A stretch of 64,000 nucleotides of DNA from Terribacillus halophilus (GCF_900101385.1 NZ_FMZB01000007.1:124001-188000); one strand, 5' to 3'. Shown: positions 9,575-21,899, counted from the stretch's first letter. Made by a program: numbers and translations. The notes: generated from the sequence alone by a model not told the origin.

Positions 9575-10313
9575 ATTTGGCGACTTGTTCCAAGTTGCCG
9601 TTTTTGTCCATTCGGAATGCAGGGGATGCAAAGCCATCTTTATCGTCAAAAATAACCATCTTCCGTGCCCGGTCCATGATTTGGATGAGCACTTGATAAT
9701 CTTCTTTCATTGTCTGCAGCTGATTTTTCAAGCTCTCGCATTCATCCTGGAGCTGCTCATTTTCTTGACGAAGATTATGGCTCTCGGCTTCCAGGTGATG
9801 AATGGTTTGCCGGCTTGTTTCACTAGTTTGATAACCTTGTTCCAATGCTTGCAAGTAGTTGATTACTTGAGATAGGTTCAGTTCATCTGCTTGCTTGCTT
9901 GTGTCTGTTTCTGTTTTGGTATGTTCACCAACAATGAAGGTTTCCTGTGCGATTTCTGCTTCGAATCGAGCGGTTTCTTCATCCATAGTAATTGGAAAAG
10001 CCTGTTGTCTTTCTGTGACGTTCCTTACTGGTGCAGAAAGCTGTACTTGTGCAGCAACCGGTTTTTGAGCTCTTTGTTCTGCCCGCTTTTTCTCTTTGCG
10101 CTGGCGTTTGGCAATCGCGACAGCTTGTTCGTAACGGCTGCGGATTTCAGCATTCCAACGGAAGCCGCAAGCTGCTGATGTGCGGTTCAATTTGTCACCG
10201 ACTTCATCAAAAGCTTTCAGCTGTGTACTACCTTCCCGTATATGCCGGAGAACGGTCTCAGCCAGCAATAAGTCATCTTCATGACTCCATGCGTCTTGTC
10301 TTACTTTAACCAT
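9573..10313 (-). CDS. RsfA-family (prespore-specific) transcriptional regulator
   Basis: The 246-residue protein starts with a Myb/SANT-like DNA-binding region (RQDAWSHEDDLLLAETVLRHIREGSTQ, then RTSAACGFRWNAEIR), nearly identical in pattern to RsfA of B. subtilis. RsfA modulates sigma-F-dependent genes in the forespore. A basic segment (RQRKEKKRAEQRAQK, about residues 70-85) and a long C-terminal coiled coil (about 150-230) follow. ATG 10313 was chosen because it gives the family start and has GGAG about 11 bases upstream. A GTG at 10325 is in frame but too close to that site. B. subtilis has tcdA at this position instead, so this may be a paralog rather than the RsfA ortholog. Confidence 0.85.
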   Translation of the reverse strand: MVKVRQDAWSHEDDLLLAETVLRHIREGSTQLKAFDEVGDKLNRTSAACGFRWNAEIRSRYEQAVAIAKRQRKEKKRAEQRAQKPVAAQVQLSAPVRNVTERQQAFPITMDEETARFEAEIAQETFIVGEHTKTETDTSKQADELNLSQVINYLQALEQGYQTSETSRQTIHHLEAESHNLRQENEQLQDECESLKNQLQTMKEDYQVLIQIMDRARKMVIFDDKDGFASPAFRMDKNGNLEQVAK

Positions 10314-10418
10314 TTGGACTAACACTCCATTTCTTATCTGTTAATCTACAAACATAGAAAGTGATAAAAACTGTTAGCCCCATTGTTGCCGTGGAATGTT
10401 GCGTCTATACATGTAAAC

Positions 10419-11687
10419 TTATTTTCTTTTCGTTACTCGTTCATAGACTTGTTTGAGTGCTTGTTCAAATTTGCCAGTGTCGACCGGTTCATAATACTGT
10501 CTGTTCTTCAATAAGTCGGGCAAGTATTGCTGTTTCACCCACCCGCCCGGATAATCGTGTGGGTATTGATAGCCGACACCTCGGCCCAGATGCTTTGCAC
10601 CTTGATAATGGGCATCCTTCAAATGGGCGGGTACTTCACCGACCTTGCCGGAACGAATATCCGACAGTGCAGCATTGATTCCTTTATATGCGCTGTTCGA
10701 TTTCGGCGATAAGCACAGCTCGACGATGGCATTGGCCAAAGGGATGCGTGCTTCCGGGAAACCGACTCGTTCAGCAGCTTCCACAGCAGCCAATGTCCGC
10801 GGCCCAGCTTGCGGGTTAGCTAGTCCGATATCTTCATAGGCGCAGACGATCATCCGGCGGCCGATGCTGTCAAGGTCACCGGCTTCGATCAGACGTGCCA
10901 GGTAATGAAGCGCTGCATTTACGTCGCTGCCGCGTATCGACTTCTGGAATGCACTGAGCACATCATAATGGGCATCTCCATCCTTATCGTGGGAAAAGCT
11001 CTTTTTCTGCATGCAAGCTTCCGCTACTTTCAAATCAATTTTGACGATATCTTCCTGTGCAGGGGTAGAGTAAGCGGCAAGTTCCAAACCGTTCAACGCC
11101 GCCCGCAAATCTCCGCCTGATGCACTAGCGAAATGATCCAATGCCTCTTTCACGATGTCAAGCTGCATGCTGCCCAACCCTTGCTCGGGATCGTGCACAG
11201 CACGCTGCAGTGCTTCTTTTACATCCGATGGTTCCAGACTGTGAAGTTCGAACAAATGACATCTGCTCCGGATTGCCGGATTTATAGAATGATAGGGATT
11301 GCTTGTCGTACAGCCGATCAAGGTAATCAAATTACTCTCGACATGAGGCAGGAGGAAGTCCTGTTTTGCTTTGTCGAGGCGGTGGACTTCATCCAATATA
11401 AGGACAAGCTGGCCGCTCATCTTCGCTTCTTCCACAGCAATCTCCATATCTTTTTTCTTATCCACCACTGCATTCAAAAGCTTATACCGAATCTGGACGC
11501 TGGAGGCAAGTGCTGTGGCCATCGACGTTTTGCCTGTTCCCGGCGGTCCATAAAGGATCATCGAGCTCAATCTGTCTGCCTCCACCATCCGGCGAATCAT
11601 TTTTCCTTCTCCGACGAGATGTTTTTGGCCGATGATCTGGCTGATATCCTTCGGCCGCATACGGTATGCTAATGGTTGTCTGGCCAT
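10419..11687 (-). CDS. rarA: Replication-associated recombination protein RarA (MgsA family AAA+ ATPase)
   Basis: RarA is a clamp-loader-like AAA+ ATPase acting at stalled replication forks. The 422-residue product has Walker A GPPGTGKTS near residue 45, Walker B LILDEVHRLDKAK near 96, sensor 1 LIGCTTSNPYHSINPAIRSRC near 125, and the C-terminal MgsA tetramerisation domain (HYQGAKHLGRGVGYQYPHD). The start ATG 11687 follows GGAGGAATTATT. It lies divergent from cymR, as in B. subtilis (yrvN). Confidence 0.96.
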   Translation of the reverse strand: MARQPLAYRMRPKDISQIIGQKHLVGEGKMIRRMVEADRLSSMILYGPPGTGKTSMATALASSVQIRYKLLNAVVDKKKDMEIAVEEAKMSGQLVLILDEVHRLDKAKQDFLLPHVESNLITLIGCTTSNPYHSINPAIRSRCHLFELHSLEPSDVKEALQRAVHDPEQGLGSMQLDIVKEALDHFASASGGDLRAALNGLELAAYSTPAQEDIVKIDLKVAEACMQKKSFSHDKDGDAHYDVLSAFQKSIRGSDVNAALHYLARLIEAGDLDSIGRRMIVCAYEDIGLANPQAGPRTLAAVEAAERVGFPEARIPLANAIVELCLSPKSNSAYKGINAALSDIRSGKVGEVPAHLKDAHYQGAKHLGRGVGYQYPHDYPGGWVKQQYLPDLLKNRQYYEPVDTGKFEQALKQVYERVTKRK

Positions 11688-11845
11688 AATAATTCCTCCA
11701 TCCTGTTTCTGCTTGTCTTAGCGTATCCAGCCATCAGGGAAAATGCAAGCCACTTGCTATCCATGATATAATATTTTCTGTTATAATAATCGTTATTGTT
11801 TTGGAAACCGAATATTACAGAGGCAGTTATGAGGAGTTTTAAGAG

Positions 11846-12265
11846 ATGAAGATATCGACTAAAGGACGATATGGATTGACTATCATGATCGCATTAGGAA
11901 AGCATTATGGAGAAGGACCAGTCTCTTTGAAGACCATTGCGACAGAAAATAAATTGTCCGAGCATTATTTGGAGCAGCTCGCTGCGCCGCTAAGGAATGC
12001 TTGTCTGGTTAAGAGTATCCGAGGTGCTAAAGGCGGCTATATGCTCGCTTCCCCGCCAGCAGAGATCACGGCTGGCGATATCATCCGCACACTCGAAGGC
12101 CCGATTACACCTGTCGAAGGGATCGAAGAGGAGGAGCCGGCTAAGCAGCAGCTTTGGCTGCGTATCCGTGATGCGGTGAGGGACGTATTGGATACGACTA
12201 CCTTAGAGGATCTTTGCCGTCATGGAGATGACCAGAGCCAAGATCCGTATATGTTCTATATTTAA
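11846..12265 (+). CDS. cymR: Cysteine metabolism repressor CymR (Rrf2 family)
   Basis: CymR is the global repressor of cysteine and sulfur-uptake genes and works in complex with CysK. The 139 residues match B. subtilis CymR throughout: winged helix (KISTKGRYGLTIMI, LSEHYLEQL, VKSIRGAKGGY), then AGDIIRTLEGPI, and the C-terminal end DPYMFYI. It lacks the three clustered Cys residues of the Fe-S Rrf2 regulators (IscR, NsrR), which supports CymR. A GAGGAG ribosome-binding site precedes ATG 11846. It is followed 14 bases later by the cysteine desulfurase gene, a logical partner. Confidence 0.95.
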   Translation: MKISTKGRYGLTIMIALGKHYGEGPVSLKTIATENKLSEHYLEQLAAPLRNACLVKSIRGAKGGYMLASPPAEITAGDIIRTLEGPITPVEGIEEEEPAKQQLWLRIRDAVRDVLDTTTLEDLCRHGDDQSQDPYMFYI

Positions 12266-12279
12266 TGGAGGCAAGCAAA

Positions 12280-14546
<2,267 letters not shown>

Positions 14547-14550
14547 AACA

Positions 14551-14582
14551 GAAACCCTTGTCTTATGGCAAGGGTTTCCCTT
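14551..14582 (+). terminator. Hairpin after mnmA
   Basis: A 10-bp perfect stem (GAAACCCTTG 14551-14560, CAAGGGTTTC 14569-14578). The tail is poor in T (CCTTACAT), so termination may be partial. Confidence 0.5.
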
Positions 14583-14600
14583 ACATAGAGGAGTGGAAAG

Positions 14601-15275
14601 ATGGATCATATTAAATCAGGAATAGAAGCATTGCAGAAACAGGATCTTGAGGAAGCTGCCAAGCATTTTAATATAGCTATCGAAGAAAATCCAAACGATC
14701 CAGTTGGATATGTCAATTTCGGCAATCTGCTGATGCGGATGAATGAATTGGAAAAAGCAGAGCGCTTCTTCCAGCGTGCCATCGCGCTTGATGAGAAAGC
14801 TGCGACAGCTTATTACGGTCTCGGAAGTATGTATTACACGGGAGAGATGTATGAGAAATCCATTCAGCAGCTGATGGAAGCAGTTAAACTTGGTTTGGAT
14901 GAAGGAGACGTCCACTACCTGCTAGGTATGTCGTTACAGCAGACTGGACAAGAAAAGCTTGCACTTCCTTATTTGCAGCGTGCTGCGGAGCTTGAGGACC
15001 GCGATGCAGCTATCGTTTTCCAATATGGTTTGGCATTAGCGAACGCAGGAGAAGTCGATACAGCGCAGCAGGTGCTGCTTGACCTTCTGGAATGGAGTCC
15101 GAAGCATAGTGATGCTCTTTATAATATAGGCGTCGCTTACCTGTACCAGCAGCAGTTTGAAAAAGCGCTCGTCTATATGGATAAAGCGCTTGAAGCACAG
15201 CCTGATCATGAAATGGCCATGCACGGAAAGGCGCAAATTGAACTAATCATGGAGCAAATCGAGAACGAAGAGTAA
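14601..15275 (+). CDS. yrrB: Tetratricopeptide repeat protein (YrrB-like)
   Basis: A 224-residue cytoplasmic protein made almost wholly of about six TPR units, with typical W/L/G/Y/A/P spacing (for example NPNDPVGYVNFGNLLMRMNE, then AATAYYGLGSMYYTGEMYEKS). TPR arrays bind other proteins. The B. subtilis counterpart YrrB lies in the same mnmA-recD2 gap. It has no signal peptide. The start is ATG 14601 with GAGGAG upstream. The partner is unknown; its neighbours suggest tRNA modification or DNA repair, but that is only position. Confidence 0.88.
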   Translation: MDHIKSGIEALQKQDLEEAAKHFNIAIEENPNDPVGYVNFGNLLMRMNELEKAERFFQRAIALDEKAATAYYGLGSMYYTGEMYEKSIQQLMEAVKLGLDEGDVHYLLGMSLQQTGQEKLALPYLQRAAELEDRDAAIVFQYGLALANAGEVDTAQQVLLDLLEWSPKHSDALYNIGVAYLYQQQFEKALVYMDKALEAQPDHEMAMHGKAQIELIMEQIENEE

Positions 15276-15288
15276 GGAGCACAGGCGT

Positions 15289-17628
15289 ATGGAATATGGG
15301 GAGACTGCCGAAAGCCCAAAAGGCTTTGTGAAAGGTGAATTATTGCATACGATTTTCCGGAAAGAAGAAGAACAGTTTTCCATCGTCCGTATCAAGGTAT
15401 TGGAAACCAATGAGACGATCGAGGAAAAAGATATCGTCATCAAAGGGTATATCGGGGAACTGGACCAAGGCGAACCTTATCTGTTTTATGGTTCGATGGT
15501 CAATCATAAACGATTCGGTGAACAGTATGAAGTAACGGAATACAAGCGGTACGTACCAGAAACGAAGGATGGGCTCATTCAGTATCTTTCCAGTGATCTG
15601 TTCTATGGTATCGGAAAACGGATTGCGGAAAGAATTGTAGCGAAGCTGGGCGAGAATGCGATAGCGGATGTGCTATCGAATGCAGAATTGCTGGATGGTA
15701 TTCAAGGATTAAACGATGAGAAGAAAGAACGGTTCCTTCACGACCTCCGTACGCATCAGGGCTTCGATCACGTGATGGTGCATCTGTCGAAGTACGGTAT
15801 CGGGCTGAAGCTTGCACAGAAAATCTATAAAGTGTACCGGGATGAAGCAATCCAAGTATTGGAGAAGGATCCGTACCAATATGTATTTGATATTGAAGGG
15901 TTTGGTTTCCATCGTGCTGATGAAGCTGCCCGCCAGAATAACCTAGCCATGGATCACGACAGCAGGCTGCAGGCAGCATGCTTGATGGTGCTGCAAGACA
16001 GCATGCAAGCAGGTCATGTCTATTTGCCGAACGAAGAAGTGCTGAAACAAGCATCTGTGCTTTTGCGCAGTACTCAATTCGGTATAAGTGCAGAACAGAT
16101 CGAAGAACAGCTAGGTGTGCTGCATGCACAGAAAAAAGTTGTCAAACAAGAGGATCGTGTCTATCATCCGATGCTTTACTTCGCTGAAACAGGATTCTGC
16201 AGTCACTTGCAGCGTTTGAACGAACAAGGAACCGAAACGGAAATCGTCCAAGCAGAACTGCTCAAGATCATCGGGAAGCTCGAGGAAGCGGAGACGATCA
16301 GCTACGGAAAAGAACAATTCGAGGCAATCGAGCAAGCATTGCAATCGAAGGTGATGATCCTTACCGGAGGACCGGGAACCGGTAAAACGACGGTCATCAA
16401 AGGTTTCATCAAAGCGTACGCCGAAATACATGAGCTATCCCTCGACCCGAAGGATTATAAAGATAAGGATGAAAGCTATCCTTTCGTCTTGACGGCACCA
16501 ACCGGAAGAGCCGCCAAGCGAATGAATGAATCAACAGGCATCCCTGCCAGCACCATCCATCGGCTATTGGGATGGGATGGAACCGAATCCTTCGAGCGTG
16601 ACGAGGATAATCCGCTTGCTGGTAAACTGCTTATCGTTGATGAATTTTCCATGGTCGATATTTGGCTGGCAAACCGATTATTCAAAGCCATTCCGGATGA
16701 TATGCAAGTGCTGCTTGTTGGAGATGAGGATCAATTGCCATCGGTCGGTCCCGGACAAGTGTTATCCGATTTGCTTCGTTCCGAAACCGTTCCGCAAGTG
16801 ATGCTGAAAGATGTTTATCGCCAAAAGGAAGGGTCGAAAATCATCACAATTGCTCATGCCATCAAAAATGGGACGTTGTCACAGCATGAACTGGAAAAGG
16901 ACAAAGATTTCAATTTCATCCCTTGCCGGGAGCATCAAGTAGTCGAGGTCATCACCCAGATAGTAGGCCGCGCTGTTGAAAAAGGCTGGGATCTGCGCGA
17001 TGTGCAGCTGCTTGCGCCAATGTATCGCTCGCAGGCTGGTATCCACGAGTTGAACAGGCAGCTGCAGCAGCTCGTCAATCCAAAGGATAAGCAAAAGCGG
17101 GAAATGGCAGCAAAAGATGTCATCTTCCGCAAAGGAGATAAAGTCATCCAGCTTGTCAATGACCCAGAAGAAGGTGTCTTCAATGGCGACATCGGTGAGG
17201 TGGTTGCTTTGTTCCGGGAAGAAGAGAATGTCGAACAAAAGGAGCAGCTTGTCGTTGCTTTCGATGAAAAAGAAGTCGTCTATGAAAGCAAGGATTTGTC
17301 GAATTTGATGCATGCATACTGCATCTCGATCCATAAATCCCAAGGAAGTGAATTTCCGATCGTCATCCTGCCCGTCGTGCCAGGCTACCGCCGGATGCTC
17401 CGTAAGAATCTGCTGTATACCGGTATAACGAGGGCACAGCGTTCCTTGATTCTTGTCGGGGAAAAACAAGCGTTTCTGCAAGGCATCCAAACAGAGGATA
17501 CGAACCAGCGCTACACTTCCCTAGTGGAGCATCTTGGTTTCCATGAAGAAGAAGGAGATGACATCGATCGGATGCTTCGGGAGGCCCGAGCCGAAGAGGA
17601 GGAGATTTCCCCTTACGATTTCATGTAG
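15289..17628 (+). CDS. recD2: ATP-dependent RecD2-type DNA helicase
   Basis: RecD2 is a superfamily 1B 5'-to-3' DNA helicase found in bacteria without RecBCD and involved in replication-fork repair. The 779-residue product has an N-terminal OB-like and helix-hairpin-helix region (from about 90 to 220). Helicase motifs follow: I LTGGPGTGKTT near 358, II VDEFSMVD near 452, III GDEDQLPSVGPG near 480, V SIHKSQGSEFP near 680 and VI YTGITRAQRS near 706. ATG 15289 follows AAGGAG. It matches yrrC of B. subtilis in place and size. Confidence 0.96.
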   Translation: MEYGETAESPKGFVKGELLHTIFRKEEEQFSIVRIKVLETNETIEEKDIVIKGYIGELDQGEPYLFYGSMVNHKRFGEQYEVTEYKRYVPETKDGLIQYLSSDLFYGIGKRIAERIVAKLGENAIADVLSNAELLDGIQGLNDEKKERFLHDLRTHQGFDHVMVHLSKYGIGLKLAQKIYKVYRDEAIQVLEKDPYQYVFDIEGFGFHRADEAARQNNLAMDHDSRLQAACLMVLQDSMQAGHVYLPNEEVLKQASVLLRSTQFGISAEQIEEQLGVLHAQKKVVKQEDRVYHPMLYFAETGFCSHLQRLNEQGTETEIVQAELLKIIGKLEEAETISYGKEQFEAIEQALQSKVMILTGGPGTGKTTVIKGFIKAYAEIHELSLDPKDYKDKDESYPFVLTAPTGRAAKRMNESTGIPASTIHRLLGWDGTESFERDEDNPLAGKLLIVDEFSMVDIWLANRLFKAIPDDMQVLLVGDEDQLPSVGPGQVLSDLLRSETVPQVMLKDVYRQKEGSKIITIAHAIKNGTLSQHELEKDKDFNFIPCREHQVVEVITQIVGRAVEKGWDLRDVQLLAPMYRSQAGIHELNRQLQQLVNPKDKQKREMAAKDVIFRKGDKVIQLVNDPEEGVFNGDIGEVVALFREEENVEQKEQLVVAFDEKEVVYESKDLSNLMHAYCISIHKSQGSEFPIVILPVVPGYRRMLRKNLLYTGITRAQRSLILVGEKQAFLQGIQTEDTNQRYTSLVEHLGFHEEEGDDIDRMLREARAEEEEISPYDFM

Positions 17629-17687
17629 TATATACGAGGAAATAATTGGACATTCTAACATGTAAAAAGGATTTGGAGTGATCCGAC

Positions 17688-17888
17688 ATGTTGAAATGTC
17701 CGAATTGCAGCAGCAAAGATATCGGAAAGATCGGACCGGAGCAGTATTATTGCTGGGGTTGTTTTATCGAATTGTCTTATAAAGATGAGATGCTTTCCCT
17801 GCACCAAGTAGAAGAAGATGGCTCATTGAGTTCCCTTGATGATCTGTTCACGGATGAAGAGCGGAAATGCGACGGCGCATCATTTTAG
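17688..17888 (+). CDS. Small zinc-ribbon-like protein, unknown function
   Basis: The 66-residue product begins MLKCPNCSSKDIGKIG and continues QYYCWGCFIEL, giving two CxxC pairs (Cys4/Cys7 and Cys23/Cys26) that form a compact zinc ribbon. The C-terminal half is acidic (VEEDGSLSSLDDLFTDEE). GGAG stands 9 bases before ATG 17688. It is wedged between recD2 and the exporter gene, whose ATG lies 4 bases past this stop, so the two are probably cotranscribed. Similar mini-proteins occur at this spot in Bacillus (possibly yrzR, from memory). The function is not known. Confidence 0.75.
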   Translation: MLKCPNCSSKDIGKIGPEQYYCWGCFIELSYKDEMLSLHQVEEDGSLSSLDDLFTDEERKCDGASF

Positions 17889-17892
17889 GGAA

Positions 17893-18954
17893 ATGAAAGA
17901 GGCATCCCGTCTTTACCGTGTCCTCTTATGGATGGTGACGATTGTTGTCGCCTTGCTGCTCTGTTTCCTGCTGATCAAGCTATACCCATTTTACCGTTCG
18001 TTCCTGCTATTTCTAGGCGGTTTGTTCCTGCCCTTCATCATCGCGGCTTTGATTGCCTATTTGCTTCATCCGGTGATTGATTTTCTTGCTGAGTGGCGTC
18101 TGCCGAGGTGGCTGTCGATCTTGATTATATATACGCTATTCTTTGGTCTGTCCGGCTTCTTGGTGTATAAAGGATTCCCGGTGCTGATCAATCAGGTGAA
18201 AGAATTCAGCCATAATCTGCCGGCACTGATGGAGCGTTATGATCATTATGTTGAATTCATGTATGAGCGGACCGCATTCCTTCCGGAGACTGTCCATGAT
18301 CAAATGGATGCAGTACTGCATGGATTGGAACATCGAGCAGAAGCATTTTTAAAGAATTTACTCCGAACATGGAACAAGCTTCCGCAGGTGGTCATCTTTT
18401 TGGTGGTTACACCTGTAATTGTTTTTTACATGCTGAAAGATACCGACAAAATCGGCCATGCAGGTCTCATGCTCCTTCCGCGCCGTTACCGTGCCAAGGT
18501 GAAAAGCTTGGTGCTGCGAATCGATAATAATCTTGGTTACTACATCCGAGGGGTGCTGCTTGTCAGCTGTATCGTCAGCCTTTTGACTTGGACTGCATTC
18601 ACAATGATTAAGCTGCCGTATTCCTTGATACTTGCTTTATTGGTTGGGGCAACTAACATCATCCCTTATTTCGGACCGATCATCGGTGTGATCCCGGCCA
18701 TATTAGTAGGGCTTACAATCAGTCCGAAAACAGCCTTGATTGCTGGCATCACGGTTTTTATCATCCAATTGATCGAGGGAAACCTGCTTTCTCCCTTCAT
18801 CGTCGGCAAAAGCATTCATATCCATCCGCTGCTGATTATTTTCGCCTTGCTCGTAGGCGGTGAACTTGGGGGTATTATTGGTATGATCGTTGCTGTCCCG
18901 CTCCTGACAATCTTGAAAGCCTGCGTGGATACAGCAAAGGAGACGGATGTTTGA
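17893..18954 (+). CDS. yrrI: AI-2E family transporter (YrrI-like membrane protein)
   Basis: A 353-residue polytopic membrane protein of the AI-2 exporter (TqsA/YdiK, UPF0118) superfamily. About eight hydrophobic segments are visible: near residues 10-32, 38-60, 70-90, 150-170, 210-235, 240-290 and 305-340. Family signatures include TPVIVFYMLKD, ATNIIPYFGPIIG and the C-terminal EGNLLSPFIVGKSIHIHPL. Members export small molecules or exchange ions, and the substrate here is unknown. ATG 17893 gives the same length as B. subtilis YrrI. The in-frame ATG 17854 and 17836 lie inside the preceding gene. The stop codon is inside the alaS -35 box. Confidence 0.88.
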   Translation: MKEASRLYRVLLWMVTIVVALLLCFLLIKLYPFYRSFLLFLGGLFLPFIIAALIAYLLHPVIDFLAEWRLPRWLSILIIYTLFFGLSGFLVYKGFPVLINQVKEFSHNLPALMERYDHYVEFMYERTAFLPETVHDQMDAVLHGLEHRAEAFLKNLLRTWNKLPQVVIFLVVTPVIVFYMLKDTDKIGHAGLMLLPRRYRAKVKSLVLRIDNNLGYYIRGVLLVSCIVSLLTWTAFTMIKLPYSLILALLVGATNIIPYFGPIIGVIPAILVGLTISPKTALIAGITVFIIQLIEGNLLSPFIVGKSIHIHPLLIIFALLVGGELGGIIGMIVAVPLLTILKACVDTAKETDV

Positions 18955-18979
18955 CAAAATCCGCTTTTTTCTCTATACT
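18951..18979 (+). promoter_or_regulatory. Promoter of alaS T-box leader
   Basis: TTGACA (18951-18956), a 17-base spacer and TATACT (18974-18979), a near-consensus sigma-A promoter. The TGA inside the -35 box is the stop codon of the upstream transporter gene. Confidence 0.85.
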
Positions 18980-18985
18980 AACGCT

Positions 18986-19232
18986 TAGATTTATAGCGAA
19001 AAGCGATGAAGGTACAAGTACATGACGTCCTTTTATCAAGAGAGGGGATTCCTTGGCTGAAAGAATCTCCATAAAAGTGTGATGGAAAGCTATACCGGAG
19101 CTCTGAGTTAATCCTTATCGGCTGCGCACCGTTATCTGCGCTTAAAGGTGATAGGCCGTTTTTGGCTTATAATCAGGGTGGTACCGCGATCATACTCTCG
19201 TCCCTGCAAATGGCAGGCACGGGAGTTTTTTG
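18986..19232 (+). promoter_or_regulatory. T-box leader (alanine) of alaS
   Basis: The conserved T-box core AGGGTGGTACCGCG is at 19175-19188. The terminator stem follows (19195-19207 with 19213-19225) and ends in TTTTTT. The likely specifier is GCT at 19100-19102 (in GGAGCTCTGAG), an alanine codon, matching alaS. The antiterminator pairs the T-box core with the left terminator arm when uncharged tRNA-Ala binds. Confidence 0.95.
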
Positions 19233-19262
19233 TGTGTTTACATAATAAAGGAGGCTTTTTTT

Positions 19263-21899
19263 ATGGAAAAATTAACGTCTGCTGAAGTTAGACAGAAGTT
19301 CCTCGATTTTTTCAAGGAGAAAGGACATAGCGTCGAGCCAAGTGCTTCATTGGTCCCGGTCGATGATCCTTCCTTGCTATGGATCAACAGCGGGGTTGCA
19401 ACACTGAAGAAATATTTTGATGGACGGGTCGTGCCGGAGAACCCGCGCATCGTGAATGCACAGAAGAGCATCAGGACAAATGATATTGAGAATGTCGGCT
19501 TCACTGCACGCCATCATACATTTTTTGAAATGCTCGGGAACTTCTCGATCGGGGACTATTTCAAAAAAGAAGCAATCCTATGGGCATGGGAGTTCCTGAC
19601 TGATAAGAAATGGATTGGATTTGATCCGGAACGTCTATCTGTGACGGTTCATCCAGAAGACGAGGAAGCGTATCAGATGTGGCGTGATCTAGTCGGTTTG
19701 CCAGAGGAGCGGATCATCCGTACAGAAGAAAACTTCTGGGATATCGGCGAAGGTCCAAGTGGTCCAAACTCTGAGATTTTCTATGATCGCGGAGAGGAAT
19801 ACGGCAATGATCCATCTGATCCGGAGCTTTATCCGGGCGGTGAGAACGAACGCTACTTGGAAATTTGGAACCTTGTATTCAGTCAGTTCAACCATAATCC
19901 AGATCACACATACACACCACTTCCGAAACAGAACATCGATACCGGGATGGGTCTGGAACGTATGGTATGTGTCATCCAGGATACAAAAACGAACTTCGAA
20001 ACAGATCTTTTCATGCCGATCATCGAAAAGACGGCTACGTTTGCGAAAAAAGCGTATGGGGAGACTGCAGCAGATGATACGGCATTCAAAGTTATTGCCG
20101 ATCATATCCGAACTGTTTCCTTCGCTATCAGTGATGGGGCGCTTCCATCCAACGAAGGGCGCGGCTATGTCCTTCGTCGCTTGATCCGCCGGGCTGTGCG
20201 CTATGCGAAGAATATCGGCATCGAAGAAGCCTTCATGAAGGAACTCGTTCCTGTCGTTGGTGACATCATGGATGCTTTTTACCCGCAAATCCTTGAAAAA
20301 CGTGAGTTCATCGAGACAGTCATTCAGACAGAGGAAGAGCGTTTCCACGAAACACTTGCCGATGGTCTGACAATCCTTAATCGAATCGTAGCAGAAGAAA
20401 AGGAAAAGGGCAGCAATGTCTTCCCAGGTACAGAAGTATTCCGTTTGTATGACACGTATGGCTTCCCGAAAGAGCTGACAGAGGAATATATCAGTGAAGA
20501 AGGCTTCACGATCGATGAAGCAGGTTTCGAGGAAGAAATGCAACAGCAGCGGGAACGTGCCCGTGAAGCTCGCCAAAAAGTGAACAGTATGCACGTACAG
20601 GACAGTGTCCTGCAGGAAGTGGAAGCAGAAAGTACCTTTATCGGCTATGACCGTACAGAAACAGATACAACTATCCTTGCGATCGTAAAAGAAAAGCAGC
20701 TTGCTGATGTAGCCGTTGAGGGAGATGAAATCTTCTTCATCCTGGAAGAAACGCCATTTTATGCAGAAAGCGGCGGACAAGTAGCAGACGAAGGCTGGGT
20801 GACAACGGACACAGCAACCGTATTCGTTCAAGCAGTCAAAAAAGCACCAAAAGGTCAAAATCTGCATCAAGCAGTTGTGAAACAAGGACAAATTCAAGTA
20901 AAAGAAAACGTCCATGCGAAAGTCGATACAAGCAGACGTCAGCATATTGTCAAAAATCATACAGCCACGCATCTGCTGCATCAGGCGCTGAAGGACGTAT
21001 TGGGCACACATGTAAACCAGGCTGGATCATTAGTTGCTCCAGATCGTCTTCGATTTGACTTCTCTCATTTCAATGCCGTAACAAAAGAAGAATTGGAAAA
21101 GATAGAAGAAATCGTCAACGAAAAAGTCTGGGATGAGCTTGCTGTCAGCACGTCTTACCAAAGCTTGAATGATGCGAAGGAAATGGGCGCAATGGCGCTG
21201 TTCGGTGAAAAATACGGCGATGTCGTCCGTGTTGTCCAAATCGGTGATTACAGTTTGGAACTTTGCGGCGGGGTGCATGTCAAGAACACTTCCCAAATCG
21301 GTCTATTCAAGATTGTTTCCGAAAGCGGCATTGGTGCTGGTACGCGCCGTATCGAAGCAGTCACTTCCAAAGAAGCATACCGATTCACCCAGCAGCAGCA
21401 GCAGATTCTTTCTCAAGCTGCAGCAGAACTGAAATCAACAAACGAACAAGTACCTTCCAGAATCGAGGCAGTGTTTGCAGATTTGAAGGAAGTACAGCGG
21501 GAACGCGACAGCCTGCGCGGCAAACTGTCCCAGCTGGAAGCAGGTAATATCCTTGATAATGTAAAAGATGTGAAGGGTGTAAAAGTTCTGGCAGAGCAAG
21601 TGGATGTTGCAGACATGAACCAGCTTCGCGGTATGGTAGATGATTTGAAACAGAAGCTAGATAGCGGCGTTATCCTTCTGGCAGCAACAGCTGAAGGAAA
21701 GGTGCAGCTGGCAGCTGGAGTATCCAAGGACTTGATCGATCGCGGCCTGCATGCTGGTAACCTGATCAAAGAAACTGCGAAACGCTGCGGAGGTGGCGGA
21801 GGCGGACGCCCGGATATGGCGCAAGCTGGCGGTAAGAATCCTGAGCAGGTGCCACAAGCACTCGCTTACGCGGCAGTTTATGTCGAAGAACAGCTTTGA
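19263..21899 (+). CDS. alaS: Alanine--tRNA ligase
   Basis: AlaRS charges tRNA-Ala and clears mischarged Ser or Gly. The 878 residues equal the B. subtilis length. The N-terminal class II catalytic core ([18 protein letters not shown], then [14 protein letters not shown]) is followed by the editing domain with zinc ligands in HTATHLLHQ (near 565) and [13 protein letters not shown] (near 667), and the DHHA1 C-terminal domain with [18 protein letters not shown] 19263 follows AAAGGAGG. The frame opens at 19230 inside the terminator, which is not a real start. It is T-box regulated. Confidence 0.97.
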   Translation: MEKLTSAEVRQKFLDFFKEKGHSVEPSASLVPVDDPSLLWINSGVATLKKYFDGRVVPENPRIVNAQKSIRTNDIENVGFTARHHTFFEMLGNFSIGDYFKKEAILWAWEFLTDKKWIGFDPERLSVTVHPEDEEAYQMWRDLVGLPEERIIRTEENFWDIGEGPSGPNSEIFYDRGEEYGNDPSDPELYPGGENERYLEIWNLVFSQFNHNPDHTYTPLPKQNIDTGMGLERMVCVIQDTKTNFETDLFMPIIEKTATFAKKAYGETAADDTAFKVIADHIRTVSFAISDGALPSNEGRGYVLRRLIRRAVRYAKNIGIEEAFMKELVPVVGDIMDAFYPQILEKREFIETVIQTEEERFHETLADGLTILNRIVAEEKEKGSNVFPGTEVFRLYDTYGFPKELTEEYISEEGFTIDEAGFEEEMQQQRERAREARQKVNSMHVQDSVLQEVEAESTFIGYDRTETDTTILAIVKEKQLADVAVEGDEIFFILEETPFYAESGGQVADEGWVTTDTATVFVQAVKKAPKGQNLHQAVVKQGQIQVKENVHAKVDTSRRQHIVKNHTATHLLHQALKDVLGTHVNQAGSLVAPDRLRFDFSHFNAVTKEELEKIEEIVNEKVWDELAVSTSYQSLNDAKEMGAMALFGEKYGDVVRVVQIGDYSLELCGGVHVKNTSQIGLFKIVSESGIGAGTRRIEAVTSKEAYRFTQQQQQILSQAAAELKSTNEQVPSRIEAVFADLKEVQRERDSLRGKLSQLEAGNILDNVKDVKGVKVLAEQVDVADMNQLRGMVDDLKQKLDSGVILLAATAEGKVQLAAGVSKDLIDRGLHAGNLIKETAKRCGGGGGGRPDMAQAGGKNPEQVPQALAYAAVYVEEQL

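Noticed and set aside
9368-9875. Several plus-strand open frames after aspS
   Set aside because: They overlap the 6S RNA and the antisense of the RsfA-type gene.
19689-21011. A 440-codon open frame on the minus strand
   Set aside because: It is the antisense of alaS, rich in Cys and Phe as such shadows are, with no recognisable domain.
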